Below are positions 1 to 7,903 of a stretch of 64,000 bases of DNA, one piece after another (within the stretch, counting starts at the first letter, position 1; every line of letters starts with the position of its first letter). The DNA is taken from NCBI RefSeq assembly GCF_001953885.1, contig NZ_MQUS01000004.1:124001-188000 (forward strand), in the 5' to 3' direction. Position numbers and translations under genes: made by a program. Under the pieces are notes generated by a model. The model had not been told where the DNA came from and did no database searches. It saw nothing but the letters and a program-made list of their open reading frames with translations. Source of the stretch: Streptomyces sp. IMTB 2501 (GTDB lineage: Bacteria; Actinomycetota; Actinomycetes; Streptomycetales; Streptomycetaceae).

Positions 1-75
1 CTGCTCGCCGACTTCATCGTCCGCTCCCTCGAAAGGCTGCTGCTGCAATGGCGACCGACGTTCACCGGCCGGTGA
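1..75 (+). CDS. ABC transporter permease, C-terminal end (SsuC-like), partial
   Basis: The reading frame is open from the window edge and ends with RWRPTFTGR and a TGA at 73-75. An arginine-rich tail with a tryptophan is usual at the end of SsuC/TauC permeases of sulfonate importers. The last 28 bases overlap the start of the downstream ATPase gene, which implies translational coupling. The identity rests mostly on the SsuB-like and SsuA-like neighbours; only 24 residues are visible. Confidence 0.6.
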   Translation: MLADFIVRSLERLLLQWRPTFTGR

Positions 76-785
76 CCGCGCACGCGGTCCACGTCGAGGG
101 GCTGACCCGCTCCTTCGACGACCGCGCCGTCATCGACGACCTCCGACTCGACATCGCTCCCGGCGAGTTCGTCGCACTGCTCGGCCACAGCGGCTGCGGC
201 AAGTCGACGCTGCTGCGCATCCTCGCCGGGCTGGTCCGCGACATCCAGGGCACCGCACTCGTACCGCGCCGCCGGGCCGTCGCCTTCCAGGCTCCCCGGC
301 TGATGCCCTGGAAGAAGGTGTGGCGCAACGTCCTGCTCGGACTGCCCGGCAAGCCAGAACGCGCCGTCGCCGACCGGGCGTTGGACGAGGTGGGCCTCGG
401 CCACCGGACCGGCGCCTGGCCGAAGACCCTCTCCGGCGGCGAGGCCCAGCGCGCCTCGCTCGCCCGCGCCCTGGTGCGCGAGCCCGATCTGCTGCTCCTC
501 GACGAGCCGTTCGGCGCCCTCGACGCGCTCACCCGGATCAAGGCCCAGCGGCTGGTCAGTGAGTTGTGGCAGCGCCGGGGCTGCGCCGTGCTGCTGGTCA
601 CGCACGACGTGGAGGAGGCCGTGCTGCTCGCCGACCGCGTCCTGGTGATGGACGGCGGCCGGATCGCCCACGAGCAGTCCATCGACCTCGACCGGCCGCG
701 CGAGATCGCCGACCCGCGCTTCGCCGCCCTGCGTGCCGGTCTGCTGGAACGGCTCGGAGTCGACACCGCCGGCGCAGCCGCCTGA
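48..785 (+). CDS. ABC transporter ATP-binding protein, sulfonate/taurine type (SsuB-like)
   Basis: This is the cytoplasmic ATPase of an importer for an aliphatic sulfonate, taurine or a related compound. The 245 residues contain Walker A GHSGCGKST (46-54), a Q-loop region FQAPRLMPWKKV, the signature LSGGEAQR, Walker B LLLLDEPFGALD and an H-loop histidine in VTHDVEEA. The LMPWKKVWRNV stretch after the Q-loop resembles SsuB/TauB proteins. Its ATG lies inside the end of the permease gene, and the binding-protein gene follows 45 bp later, so the three form one operon in the order permease-ATPase-binding protein. The substrate cannot be read from the sequence. Confidence 0.85.
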   Translation: MATDVHRPVTAHAVHVEGLTRSFDDRAVIDDLRLDIAPGEFVALLGHSGCGKSTLLRILAGLVRDIQGTALVPRRRAVAFQAPRLMPWKKVWRNVLLGLPGKPERAVADRALDEVGLGHRTGAWPKTLSGGEAQRASLARALVREPDLLLLDEPFGALDALTRIKAQRLVSELWQRRGCAVLLVTHDVEEAVLLADRVLVMDGGRIAHEQSIDLDRPREIADPRFAALRAGLLERLGVDTAGAAA

Positions 786-830
786 ACCCCATCAAACTCC
801 TGCACACCCCTGCACACGAACGGAACCCCC

Positions 831-1844
831 ATGCGCCGACGACTCGTCCCCGCCGCGCTGCTCCTCCCCTTCGCCCTCCTGCTCACCGCGTGCGGCGGAA
901 ACTCGTCCGCCGGTACGGGCACCGAAACCGACGGCAAGGGCTCCGTCACACTGAACGTCGGTGACCAGAAGGGCGGTTCGGCGGCCATCCTGCGTGCCGC
1001 CGGCGAGCTGAAGAACCTGAACTACAAGATCAAGTGGTCGACCTTCACCTCCGGCCCGCCGCTGCTGGAGGCCGTCAACGCCGGGGCCGTCGACATCGGC
1101 GGCGTGGGCAACACCCCGCCCGTCTTCGCCGCCGGCGCAGGCTCGAAGATCTCCGTCGTGGCCGCCTGGCACGGCACCTCAAAGGGCGACGCGATCCTCG
1201 TGCCGAACGACTCCAAGCTGACCGGGCCGGGCCGGCTCAAGGGCAGGTCCATCGCCGTGGCGCAGGGTTCGTCGGCGCACTACCAGCTGATCGCCTCGCT
1301 CAAGGCGGCCGGGCTGAGCCTGTCCGACGTACACGTCAAGTACCTCCAGCCGGCCGACGCCCTCGCCGCGTTCACCTCCGGCAAGGTCGACGCGTGGGCG
1401 GTCTGGGACCCGTACACCTCCCAGATCCTGCAGGCCAAGCAGGGCCGCGTGCTGACCACGGGCGAGGGCATCACCAACGGGCTGACCTTCCAGGTGGCCG
1501 CGCCCGCCGCGCTCAAGGACCCGAAGAAGTCCGCCGTCGTCAAGGACTATCTGACCCGGCTGCGACGGGCGCAGGTCTGGGTCTACAGCCATCAGCAGGA
1601 GTGGGCGAAGGTATGGGCCAAGGACACCGGGCTGCCGTACGACGTGGCGCTGGCCTCGGTGAAGCGGACCAACGCCACCCGCGTCGCGGTCGCCGTCGAC
1701 AAGCCGCTCGTCGCCTCCGAGCAGCAGATCGCCGACGCCTTCACCGAGTTGAAGCTCATCCCGAACAAGGTGGACTTCGGCGGCTTCGTGGACACGCGGT
1801 TCAACGGCGACCTGCCGCCGTCGACGACTCCGGCCAAGCGCTGA
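831..1844 (+). CDS. Sulfonate-type ABC transporter substrate-binding lipoprotein (SsuA-like)
   Basis: The 337-residue protein starts with a basic, hydrophobic leader ending in the lipobox LLTAC, so Cys21 should be lipidated and the mature protein held outside the membrane. The body has the fold signatures of SsuA/TauA/NMT1 solute-binding proteins: GDQKGGS near the start, VNAGAVDIGGVGNTPP, and a second-lobe motif FTSGKVDAWAVWDPY. It would deliver an organosulfur compound to the upstream permease and ATPase. Other NMT1-like ligands are possible. No regulatory element is visible in the short upstream gap. Confidence 0.85.
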   Translation: MRRRLVPAALLLPFALLLTACGGNSSAGTGTETDGKGSVTLNVGDQKGGSAAILRAAGELKNLNYKIKWSTFTSGPPLLEAVNAGAVDIGGVGNTPPVFAAGAGSKISVVAAWHGTSKGDAILVPNDSKLTGPGRLKGRSIAVAQGSSAHYQLIASLKAAGLSLSDVHVKYLQPADALAAFTSGKVDAWAVWDPYTSQILQAKQGRVLTTGEGITNGLTFQVAAPAALKDPKKSAVVKDYLTRLRRAQVWVYSHQQEWAKVWAKDTGLPYDVALASVKRTNATRVAVAVDKPLVASEQQIADAFTELKLIPNKVDFGGFVDTRFNGDLPPSTTPAKR

Positions 1845-1879
1845 GGCAGGAGGCTTTCGAGGCGACCGTCCGACTGCAG

Positions 1880-2270
1880 ATGGCGGCCCGCATCAGCGGG
1901 TGACGCGGGGGCGGCTGTTGCTGTGGCGCGGGCAGCCGTACGGCTTCGACGGCGCCCAGCACCGGGGCGAGGGCGGGCTGACCGCGCTGCCGCCCGCCCG
2001 CGGACGTGTATCTGACCTGGGGCGAACCGTCGGACCAGGGTAAAGGGGAAGATCGACTGGATCCACAAGCCGGCCGAGCGCGAGGACCGTACGGTCCGTT
2101 TCGGGATCCGTCTGCACACGATCTCCCGGGACTCCTCGGCTCAGTCCTGGGCGCCCGCGGACCGGATACACGACAGTTCCCCCGACCGGCTGGAGATCGA
2201 TCCTGAACCGGTGGGCGGGTGCCGGTCCGGGGAGGGCGTGTGCCCCGCGGACCCCGCCCGGGAAGATCCC
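1880..2270 (+). pseudogene. Decayed coding stretch of unknown family
   Basis: This 450-bp gap between the binding-protein gene and the monooxygenase gene keeps coding-like composition but no continuous frame. One frame reads LLLWRGQPYGFDGAQHRG, another DVYLTWGEPSDQG, and a third gives about 55 residues beginning KIDWIHKPAERED and ending DRLEIDPEP. The stretches follow one another on the same strand, as expected for one gene broken by frameshifts. I do not recognise the family. It could also be chance open frame in GC-rich DNA. Confidence 0.3.
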
Positions 2271-2295
2271 CGCCCGGCTTCCGGTTGGTAGAAGC

Positions 2296-3375
2296 GTGAA
2301 CGAATCGGGCGAGGTCGAGGTTGTCGTCATCGGCGCTGGTCAAGCGGGGCTGTCCAGCGCCCATCACCTGCGGCGCAGCGGATTCGCGCCCGACCGCGAC
2401 TTCGTGGTCCTCGACCACTCCCCCGCGCCGGGCGGTGCCTGGCAGTTCCGGTGGCCCTCACTGACATACGGCAAGGTGCACGGGATGCACGCGCTGCCCG
2501 GCATGGAACTGACGGACGCCGATCCCGGGCGGCCCTCGGCGGAGGTGATCGGCGAGTACTTCGACCGGTACGAGCGCACCTTCGACCTGCGGGTACGGCG
2601 GCCGGTCGACGTGCGAGCCGTACGGGAGGGGGACGGCGGGCGGTTGCTCGTGGAGACGTCGGACGGCACCTGGTCGACCCGGGCCCTCATCAACGCGACC
2701 GGCACCTGGGACCGGCCGTTCTGGCCACGCCATCCCGGTCAGGAGACCTTCCGCGGGCGGCAGTTGCACACCGCGCAGTACGCCGGGCCCGAGGAGTTCG
2801 CCGGGCAGCGGGTGGTGGTCGTGGGCGGCGGCGCCTCGGGCACCCAGCATCTGCTGGAGCTGGCCCCGTACGCGGCCGCGACCACCTGGGTCACCCGGCG
2901 GCCTCCGGTGTTCCGCGAGGGTCCGTTCGACCAGGAGGCAGGCCGCGCGGCGGTCGCGCTGGTGGAGGAACGGGTCCGTCAGGGGCTGCCGCCGCGCAGC
3001 GTGGTCTCGGTCACCGGGCTGCCCCTCAACGAGGCCGTCCGGCAGGGTCTCGCGGACGGGGTCCTGGACCGGCAGCCGATGTTCGACCGGATCACCCCGG
3101 ACGGCGTGGCGTGGGACGACGGACGACACGTCACCGCCGACGTCATCCTCTGGGCGACCGGGTTCCGGCCCGCGCTGGACCATCTACGTCCGCTGCGGCT
3201 GCGCGAGCCGGGCGGCGGGATCCGGGTCGAGGGCACCCGGGCGGTGTCCGACCCGCGTGTCCACCTCGTCGGCTACGGCCCCTCGGCCAGCACCATCGGC
3301 GCCAACCGGGCCGGCCGGGCGGCGGTCCGGGACATCACACGGTTGCTGGCCGAGGATCAGCCGGCTGCCGCGTGA
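2296..3375 (+). CDS. Flavin-containing monooxygenase-like NAD(P)/FAD oxidoreductase
   Basis: The 359-residue protein has an N-terminal FAD-binding Rossmann motif GAGQAGLSSAHHL, a second dinucleotide-binding motif VVVVGGGASGTQHL near the middle for NADPH, and a late ATGFRP motif typical of flavin monooxygenases and related single-component oxygenases. It probably oxygenates a small organic substrate in the cytoplasm. The start is a GTG at 2296. It does not overlap its neighbours, and nothing nearby fixes its substrate. The separation of the two Rossmann motifs supports the FMO/CzcO-like group over thioredoxin reductases. Confidence 0.8.
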   Translation: MNESGEVEVVVIGAGQAGLSSAHHLRRSGFAPDRDFVVLDHSPAPGGAWQFRWPSLTYGKVHGMHALPGMELTDADPGRPSAEVIGEYFDRYERTFDLRVRRPVDVRAVREGDGGRLLVETSDGTWSTRALINATGTWDRPFWPRHPGQETFRGRQLHTAQYAGPEEFAGQRVVVVGGGASGTQHLLELAPYAAATTWVTRRPPVFREGPFDQEAGRAAVALVEERVRQGLPPRSVVSVTGLPLNEAVRQGLADGVLDRQPMFDRITPDGVAWDDGRHVTADVILWATGFRPALDHLRPLRLREPGGGIRVEGTRAVSDPRVHLVGYGPSASTIGANRAGRAAVRDITRLLAEDQPAAA

Positions 3376-3387
3376 CGTCCCACGGCC

Positions 3388-3901
3388 TCAGCGGACCGCG
3401 AGCGCGGGCCCGGCCGGGCTCTCGGACGGTTCCTGCGCCCGCACCGCGCCCTGGCGCACGGCGTTGAAGTCCACCACGCTGCGCGGATGCGTCGCACACT
3501 CGGCGGTGCAGCGGCTGTCTCCCGGCTTACCCTTCACCGGGGTTGTCGATCGGCGTGGGCGGCAGGCCCATGCGCTGGCGCGTAGTTGATCGCCGAGCCC
3601 ATCTGCAGCGACATTCCGCACTCCAGCCCGTTGATGACAACCTGGGCGACCTTGCCCATGTCGCCCGCGTCGCGGCCTCGGCGTCGGCCTCAGCCTGGAC
3701 GGTGCCGGCGATGGTGAGGGCCTGGTAGACGTTCATCGCGTTGTGCTGTGCGCCGGACTCACGCGTGCTGCGCGGGGGCAGCACGAGGGCCTCGTCGATC
3801 GCGTCGTACACCTGACTCGCGCGCCAGCGCTCCGGGACGACCAGCGCGGCGGGCGGTGGCTCCTTGGGGCTCCTGTCCGGCATCAGCAGCGGCACCGCCA
3901 C
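3388..3901 (-). pseudogene. Degraded endolytic transglycosylase gene (mltG/yceG-like)
   Basis: Read on the minus strand, segments in different frames line up in order with MltG-family transglycosylases. First comes PERWRASQVYDAIDEAL, then MNVYQALTIAGTVQAEAD. In a shifted frame follows DMGKVAQVVINGLECG with MSLQMGSAINYA, then GLPPTPIDNPGE, and finally KPGDSR followed by VVDFNAVRQGA. In intact family members these motifs occur in this order. Here at least two frame changes and several short deletions separate them, and the membrane anchor is missing. This is a relic, not a working cell-wall enzyme. A functional mltG would have to lie elsewhere. Confidence 0.7.
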
Positions 3902-3967
3902 GGCGACGCCGGCTGCGACGGCATACCGCTCTAAACCTGATATCTGCCCCGTTCGGCTTCCGCAGCG

Positions 3968-5776
3968 TCAGCTCGTCGGTTCCAGCTGTGCGTCCCGGCG
4001 CACCAGAGCGGCATACCGCCCGTCCCGTTCCAGCAGTTCCTCATGGCTGCCGCGTTCGGCGACCCGCCCGGAGTCGAGGACCACGATCTGGTCGGCGCCG
4101 CGGATCGTGGACAGACGATGGGCGATGGTGATCGTCGTCCGGTCGGCCGACAGGGCGTCGATCGCCTCCTGGACGGCGGCCTCCGTGCGGGTGTCGAGCG
4201 CGCTGGTCGCCTCGTCGAGGATGAGGACCGGCGGATCGCGCAGGATCGTGCGGGCTATCGCGAGGCGCTGCTTCTCACCGCCGGAGAAGCGGTGGCCGCG
4301 TTCACCGACGACCGTGTCGTAGCCGTCGGGCAGCGCGGCTATGTGATCGTGTATCTGCGCCGCCCTGGCCGCGGCCTGCAGTTCCTCGTCGGTGGCGTCC
4401 GGCTTGGCGAAGCGGAGGTTGTCGGCGACCGAGGCGTGGAAGAGATACGTCTCCTGCGAGACGACACCGACCGCGCGGGCAAGGGTGTCGAAGTCGAGGT
4501 CCCGGACATCGACGCCGTCCACCGTGACACGGCCGCCGGTGACGTCGTAGAGCCGGGGCACCAGATAGCCGAGCGTGGACTTGCCGGCTCCGGTCGGCCC
4601 GACGACGGCGAGACTGCCGCCCGCGGGGACGGTGACGTCGATGCCGTCCAGGACGGGACGGGTTCTGTCGTCGTTGTCGTAGCGGAACTCGACGTCCTCG
4701 AAGCGGACTTCGCCCTTGACCTGGTCGAGATGGACGGGCCGCTCGCGCTCGGTGATGTCGATCGGCAGGTCCAGATACTCGAAGATTCGCTGGAAGAGCG
4801 CGAGGGACGTCTGGATCTGGACACCGGTCGCGAGCAGGCTCACGGCTGGGCGGAACAGTCCCTGCTGGAGCGAGACGAAGGCGACGATGGTGCCTAGCGA
4901 GACCTTGGGGCCGCCGAACTGGAGGGCGAGACCGGCCGTCCAGTAGATGATGGCGGGCATCGCGGCCATGACGATCGTGATCACGGCCATGCGCCAGCGC
5001 CCGGCCATGTTCGACTTCACTTCCAGGTCGACCAGGCGCTCGGACTCGTCCGCGAAGGAGGCGGTCAGTGAGTCGGAGCGGCCCATGGTGCGGCCGAGCA
5101 GGATGCCGCTGACCGACAGCGACTCGGTGACGGTGGCCGCCATCGCGGCCATCTGCTTCTGCCGCTGCGTGGTGATCTTCTTGCGTTCGTTGCCGACGCG
5201 GCGGCTTATCCATACGAACACCGGCAGCAGGAGGATCGAGACGATCGTGAGCCGCCAGTCGAGGGCGACCATCGCGACGATCGTGGCGACGACACTGGTG
5301 GCGTTGGATACCAGGGAGGTGGCGGTGGAGGTGACGGTGGCCTGCATGCCGCCGATGTCGTTGGCGATCCGCGACTGGACCTCGCCGGTGCGCGTGCGCG
5401 TGAAGAAGGCGAGTGACATGCGCTGCAGGCGGCCGTAGACGGCGGTGCGCAGGTCGTGCATGACGCGCTGGCCGACGGTGGTCGAGATCAGCGTCTGGAG
5501 CACGCCGAAGACGCTGGAGAGAACCGCGCTGAGGATCATGCCGAGCGCGAGCAGGCTGAGCAGGCCGGTGCGGCCCTGGGGGATCGCGACGTCCAGGGTC
5601 TCCTTGAGCAGGAACGGCGTGGCCACCGAGACCAGCGAGGCGGCGCCGACCAGCAGGCCGACGATCGCGAGCCGCCCGCGGTAGGGACGGAAGAGTTTCA
5701 GGATGCGCCGCACCTGCCGGGGCTGTTCCTTGGCGTCGGCAGGCGGGGTCCAGGACGTTTCACGGTCGGGATGCAT
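3968..5776 (-). CDS. ABC exporter, fused membrane and ATPase domains (MsbA/LmrA type)
   Basis: The 602-residue half-transporter has six membrane segments in about residues 35-320 and a C-terminal nucleotide-binding domain. The ATPase motifs are all canonical: Walker A GPTGAGKST, Q-loop VSQETYLFHASV, signature FSGGEKQRLAIAR, Walker B VLILDEATSALD and H-loop AHRLST. A homodimer should therefore have two working sites. It is likely to export a drug or lipid-like compound. It is divergent from a MarR regulator gene, and the shared 114-bp gap holds a palindrome, so repression by that regulator with relief by a substrate is the likely scheme. Confidence 0.88.
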   Translation of the reverse strand: MHPDRETSWTPPADAKEQPRQVRRILKLFRPYRGRLAIVGLLVGAASLVSVATPFLLKETLDVAIPQGRTGLLSLLALGMILSAVLSSVFGVLQTLISTTVGQRVMHDLRTAVYGRLQRMSLAFFTRTRTGEVQSRIANDIGGMQATVTSTATSLVSNATSVVATIVAMVALDWRLTIVSILLLPVFVWISRRVGNERKKITTQRQKQMAAMAATVTESLSVSGILLGRTMGRSDSLTASFADESERLVDLEVKSNMAGRWRMAVITIVMAAMPAIIYWTAGLALQFGGPKVSLGTIVAFVSLQQGLFRPAVSLLATGVQIQTSLALFQRIFEYLDLPIDITERERPVHLDQVKGEVRFEDVEFRYDNDDRTRPVLDGIDVTVPAGGSLAVVGPTGAGKSTLGYLVPRLYDVTGGRVTVDGVDVRDLDFDTLARAVGVVSQETYLFHASVADNLRFAKPDATDEELQAAARAAQIHDHIAALPDGYDTVVGERGHRFSGGEKQRLAIARTILRDPPVLILDEATSALDTRTEAAVQEAIDALSADRTTITIAHRLSTIRGADQIVVLDSGRVAERGSHEELLERDGRYAALVRRDAQLEPTS

Positions 5777-5841
5777 GGGCTCCTACGGAGGTGAACGGGC
5801 GCCGGCCGGAGGTCGGCCGACGATGACGAACGGATCATAGC

Positions 5842-5866
5842 TCATTGTTACCTATACTCACAATGA
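5842..5866. promoter_or_regulatory. Palindromic operator in the ABC exporter/marR divergent promoter
   Basis: The perfect inverted repeat TCATTGT (5842-5848) and ACAATGA (5860-5866) has an 11-bp centre. On the minus strand, TTGTGA and TATGAT, spaced by 18 bp, look like -35 and -10 elements for the exporter gene, with the palindrome lying over the -35 and spacer. Short inverted repeats of this kind are typical MarR sites. The assignment to the adjacent regulator is inference from position. Confidence 0.6.
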
Positions 5867-5890
5867 ACGGCATCCTGATATTGTTCCCGC

Positions 5891-6340
5891 ATGACCACGC
5901 CCGATCCCGACGGAATGCTCGCCGAGCAGTTGCTGAGGCTGACCCGCCGGGTGCACCGCATCCAGAGGCGCCATCTGGAACAGAACGACCTCGGCATCAC
6001 CCCGGCCCAGTCCCGGCTGCTGCGCACCCTCGCGCACTGCGCCTCGCCCCCGCGCATGGCCGATCTCGCCGAGCGCCTGGAGGTGGTGCCGCGGGCGGTG
6101 ACGACGCTGGTCGACGGGCTGGAGGCGAGCGGGAAGGTACGGCGGATGCCGGATCCGGCGAACCGGCGGGTGACCCGGATCGAGCTGACGGACGAGGGGC
6201 GCACGACCCTGCGCGAGCTGGGGGGCGCACGCCGCTCCGCGGCCGAGGAGATCCTCGCGCCCCTGACGGAGAAGGAGCGTCAGGTACTCGGCGTGCTGCT
6301 GGACACCCTGATCGAGGGGGACCGGGACACGCGCTGCTGA
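5891..6340 (+). CDS. MarR-family transcriptional regulator
   Basis: The 149-residue protein has the MarR winged-helix layout: a dimerisation helix, a recognition helix region MADLAERLEVVPRAVTTLVDGLE, and a wing with the typical pattern PDPANRRVTRIELTDEG. A dimer should bind the palindrome in the upstream gap and control the divergent ABC exporter and itself, with release by an exporter substrate. The short gap and the paired arrangement are usual for MarR/exporter modules. The ligand is unknown. Confidence 0.87.
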   Translation: MTTPDPDGMLAEQLLRLTRRVHRIQRRHLEQNDLGITPAQSRLLRTLAHCASPPRMADLAERLEVVPRAVTTLVDGLEASGKVRRMPDPANRRVTRIELTDEGRTTLRELGGARRSAAEEILAPLTEKERQVLGVLLDTLIEGDRDTRC

Positions 6341-6359
6341 GCCGCGCGCCGGCATCCGG

Positions 6360-7742
6360 TCAGCCCGCCTCCGGCGCGGGCTCCTTGACGGTCGGCCGCA
6401 TCCTCTCGGCGGATTGCCCTTCCCGGCCCTCGTCGGACACGGGGGCGATCTCCCCGTCCAGCACCCTCTTGGCCCGCGCGGTGTCCAGCGCGCCCTCCCA
6501 GCGGGAGACTGCGAAGACGGCGACGCAGTTGCCGAGCAGGTTGGTGGTGACCCGCATGGAGTCCATGATCCGGTCGACGCCGAGGAGCAGGGCGACCGCT
6601 CCGGCGGGGATGACGCCCAGCGAGGTCGCGGTCGCGGACATCGCGAGGAAGGCCGAACCGGGCACGCCCGCCATGCCCTTACTGGTCAGCATGAGCACGA
6701 GGACGACCGTGATCTGCCGGCCCGGATCGAGTTCGACGCCCACCGCCTGCGCAATGAACAGGGTGCCGATGGAGAGGTAGATCGAGGCACCGTCGAGGTT
6801 GAAGGAATAGCCGGTGGGCAGCACCAGGCCCACGGCGTCGTCCCGGCAGCCGGCCTGCCGCAGCTTCTGCATCACGCGCGGCATGACGCTCTCACTGGAT
6901 GCCGTACCGAGGGCCAGCAGCAGTTCCGCACGGGTGTAGCGGACGAACTTCCACAGGCTCAGCCCGCTGACCAGCCACAGCGCGACCCCCAGCAGCACGA
7001 GGAAGGCCGCGGCGACGGCGTAGCACAGGACGATGAGCTTGCCGTAGGTCTTCATGACCCCGAGGCCGTACTGGCCGACGAGGTGGACCATCGCGCCGAA
7101 CACGGCGAGCGGCGCGAGCCGCATGACGAAGCCGACGACGGCGAAGACGACCTCCTGCGCCTGCTCGATCGCCGGCAGGACGCTGGGGACCTTGGTGTGG
7201 CCGAGGTGGAGCAGTGCCGCGCCGACCAGACAGGCCAGGACGAGGACCTGCAGCAGGGCGTTGTCCGCGAAGGCTCCGACGACACTGTCCGGCAAGGCGT
7301 TCAGGATGAACGCGGTCGTGGACGGCAGTGCGCCGCCCTGGGTCTGCCGGTCGACCGCCGAGGCGTCGAGCTTCGCGGGGTCCACGTGCATCCCGGTGCC
7401 GGGACCGGCCACATTGGCGGCGACCAGGCCGAGGAGCAGGGCAACCGTGGACGCCGCCTCGAACCAGATCAGGGCCTTGAGCCCGATCCGCCCGAAGGCC
7501 TTCAGATCACCGGCCTTGGCGATGCCCACGACGACCACACAGAACACCAGCGGCGAGATGACCGCCTTGATCAGGCGCACGAAACCGTCGCCGAGCGGCT
7601 GGAAGGCCGTGGCCGACTCGGGCCACAGCTTCCCGACGACGATGCCGAGCACGAGCGCGCAGGCGACCTGCGCGAAGAGGGAGGTACGCAGTATGCGTGC
7701 GACGCGTCGCGGCAGGGACGGTACGGACTGCGGCACGGGCAC
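6360..7742 (-). CDS. dctA: C4-dicarboxylate/cation symporter (DctA, DAACS family)
   Basis: The 460-residue membrane protein belongs to the dicarboxylate/amino acid:cation symporter family. It has multiple hydrophobic segments, the substrate-region motif TGYSFNLDGASIYL followed by FIAQAVG, and the serine/glycine-rich loop LTSKGMAGVPGSAF. These match DctA (succinate, fumarate, malate uptake) better than the glutamate carriers, but GltP-like specificity cannot be excluded. Uptake would feed the TCA cycle. A perfect 10-bp-arm palindrome lies 44 bp upstream of the start and is the probable binding site of a repressor or activator encoded outside this window. Confidence 0.8.
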   Translation of the reverse strand: MPVPQSVPSLPRRVARILRTSLFAQVACALVLGIVVGKLWPESATAFQPLGDGFVRLIKAVISPLVFCVVVVGIAKAGDLKAFGRIGLKALIWFEAASTVALLLGLVAANVAGPGTGMHVDPAKLDASAVDRQTQGGALPSTTAFILNALPDSVVGAFADNALLQVLVLACLVGAALLHLGHTKVPSVLPAIEQAQEVVFAVVGFVMRLAPLAVFGAMVHLVGQYGLGVMKTYGKLIVLCYAVAAAFLVLLGVALWLVSGLSLWKFVRYTRAELLLALGTASSESVMPRVMQKLRQAGCRDDAVGLVLPTGYSFNLDGASIYLSIGTLFIAQAVGVELDPGRQITVVLVLMLTSKGMAGVPGSAFLAMSATATSLGVIPAGAVALLLGVDRIMDSMRVTTNLLGNCVAVFAVSRWEGALDTARAKRVLDGEIAPVSDEGREGQSAERMRPTVKEPAPEAG

Positions 7743-7785
7743 TCCTAGGGGGACGTCGGCACGCAGAAGCCGAGCGGTACTTCTG

Positions 7786-7811
7786 CGATACGGAAAGCGG
7801 CTTCCGTATCG
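7786..7811. promoter_or_regulatory. Perfect palindrome upstream of dctA (candidate operator)
   Basis: Arms CGATACGGAA (7786-7795) and TTCCGTATCG (7802-7811) are perfectly complementary around a 6-bp centre. Length and symmetry fit a dimeric regulator such as an IclR- or GntR-family protein. A transcript hairpin is less likely because the element sits before the gene start and no T-run follows. Confidence 0.6.
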
Positions 7812-7903
7812 ATCACTCTGCAGCCGTTGTAGATCCCCACGGAGACACCCGTGTCACAGCCAGGTAAATCACACCGCCCGTGGCGCACTCCACATCGCCG
7901 CGC

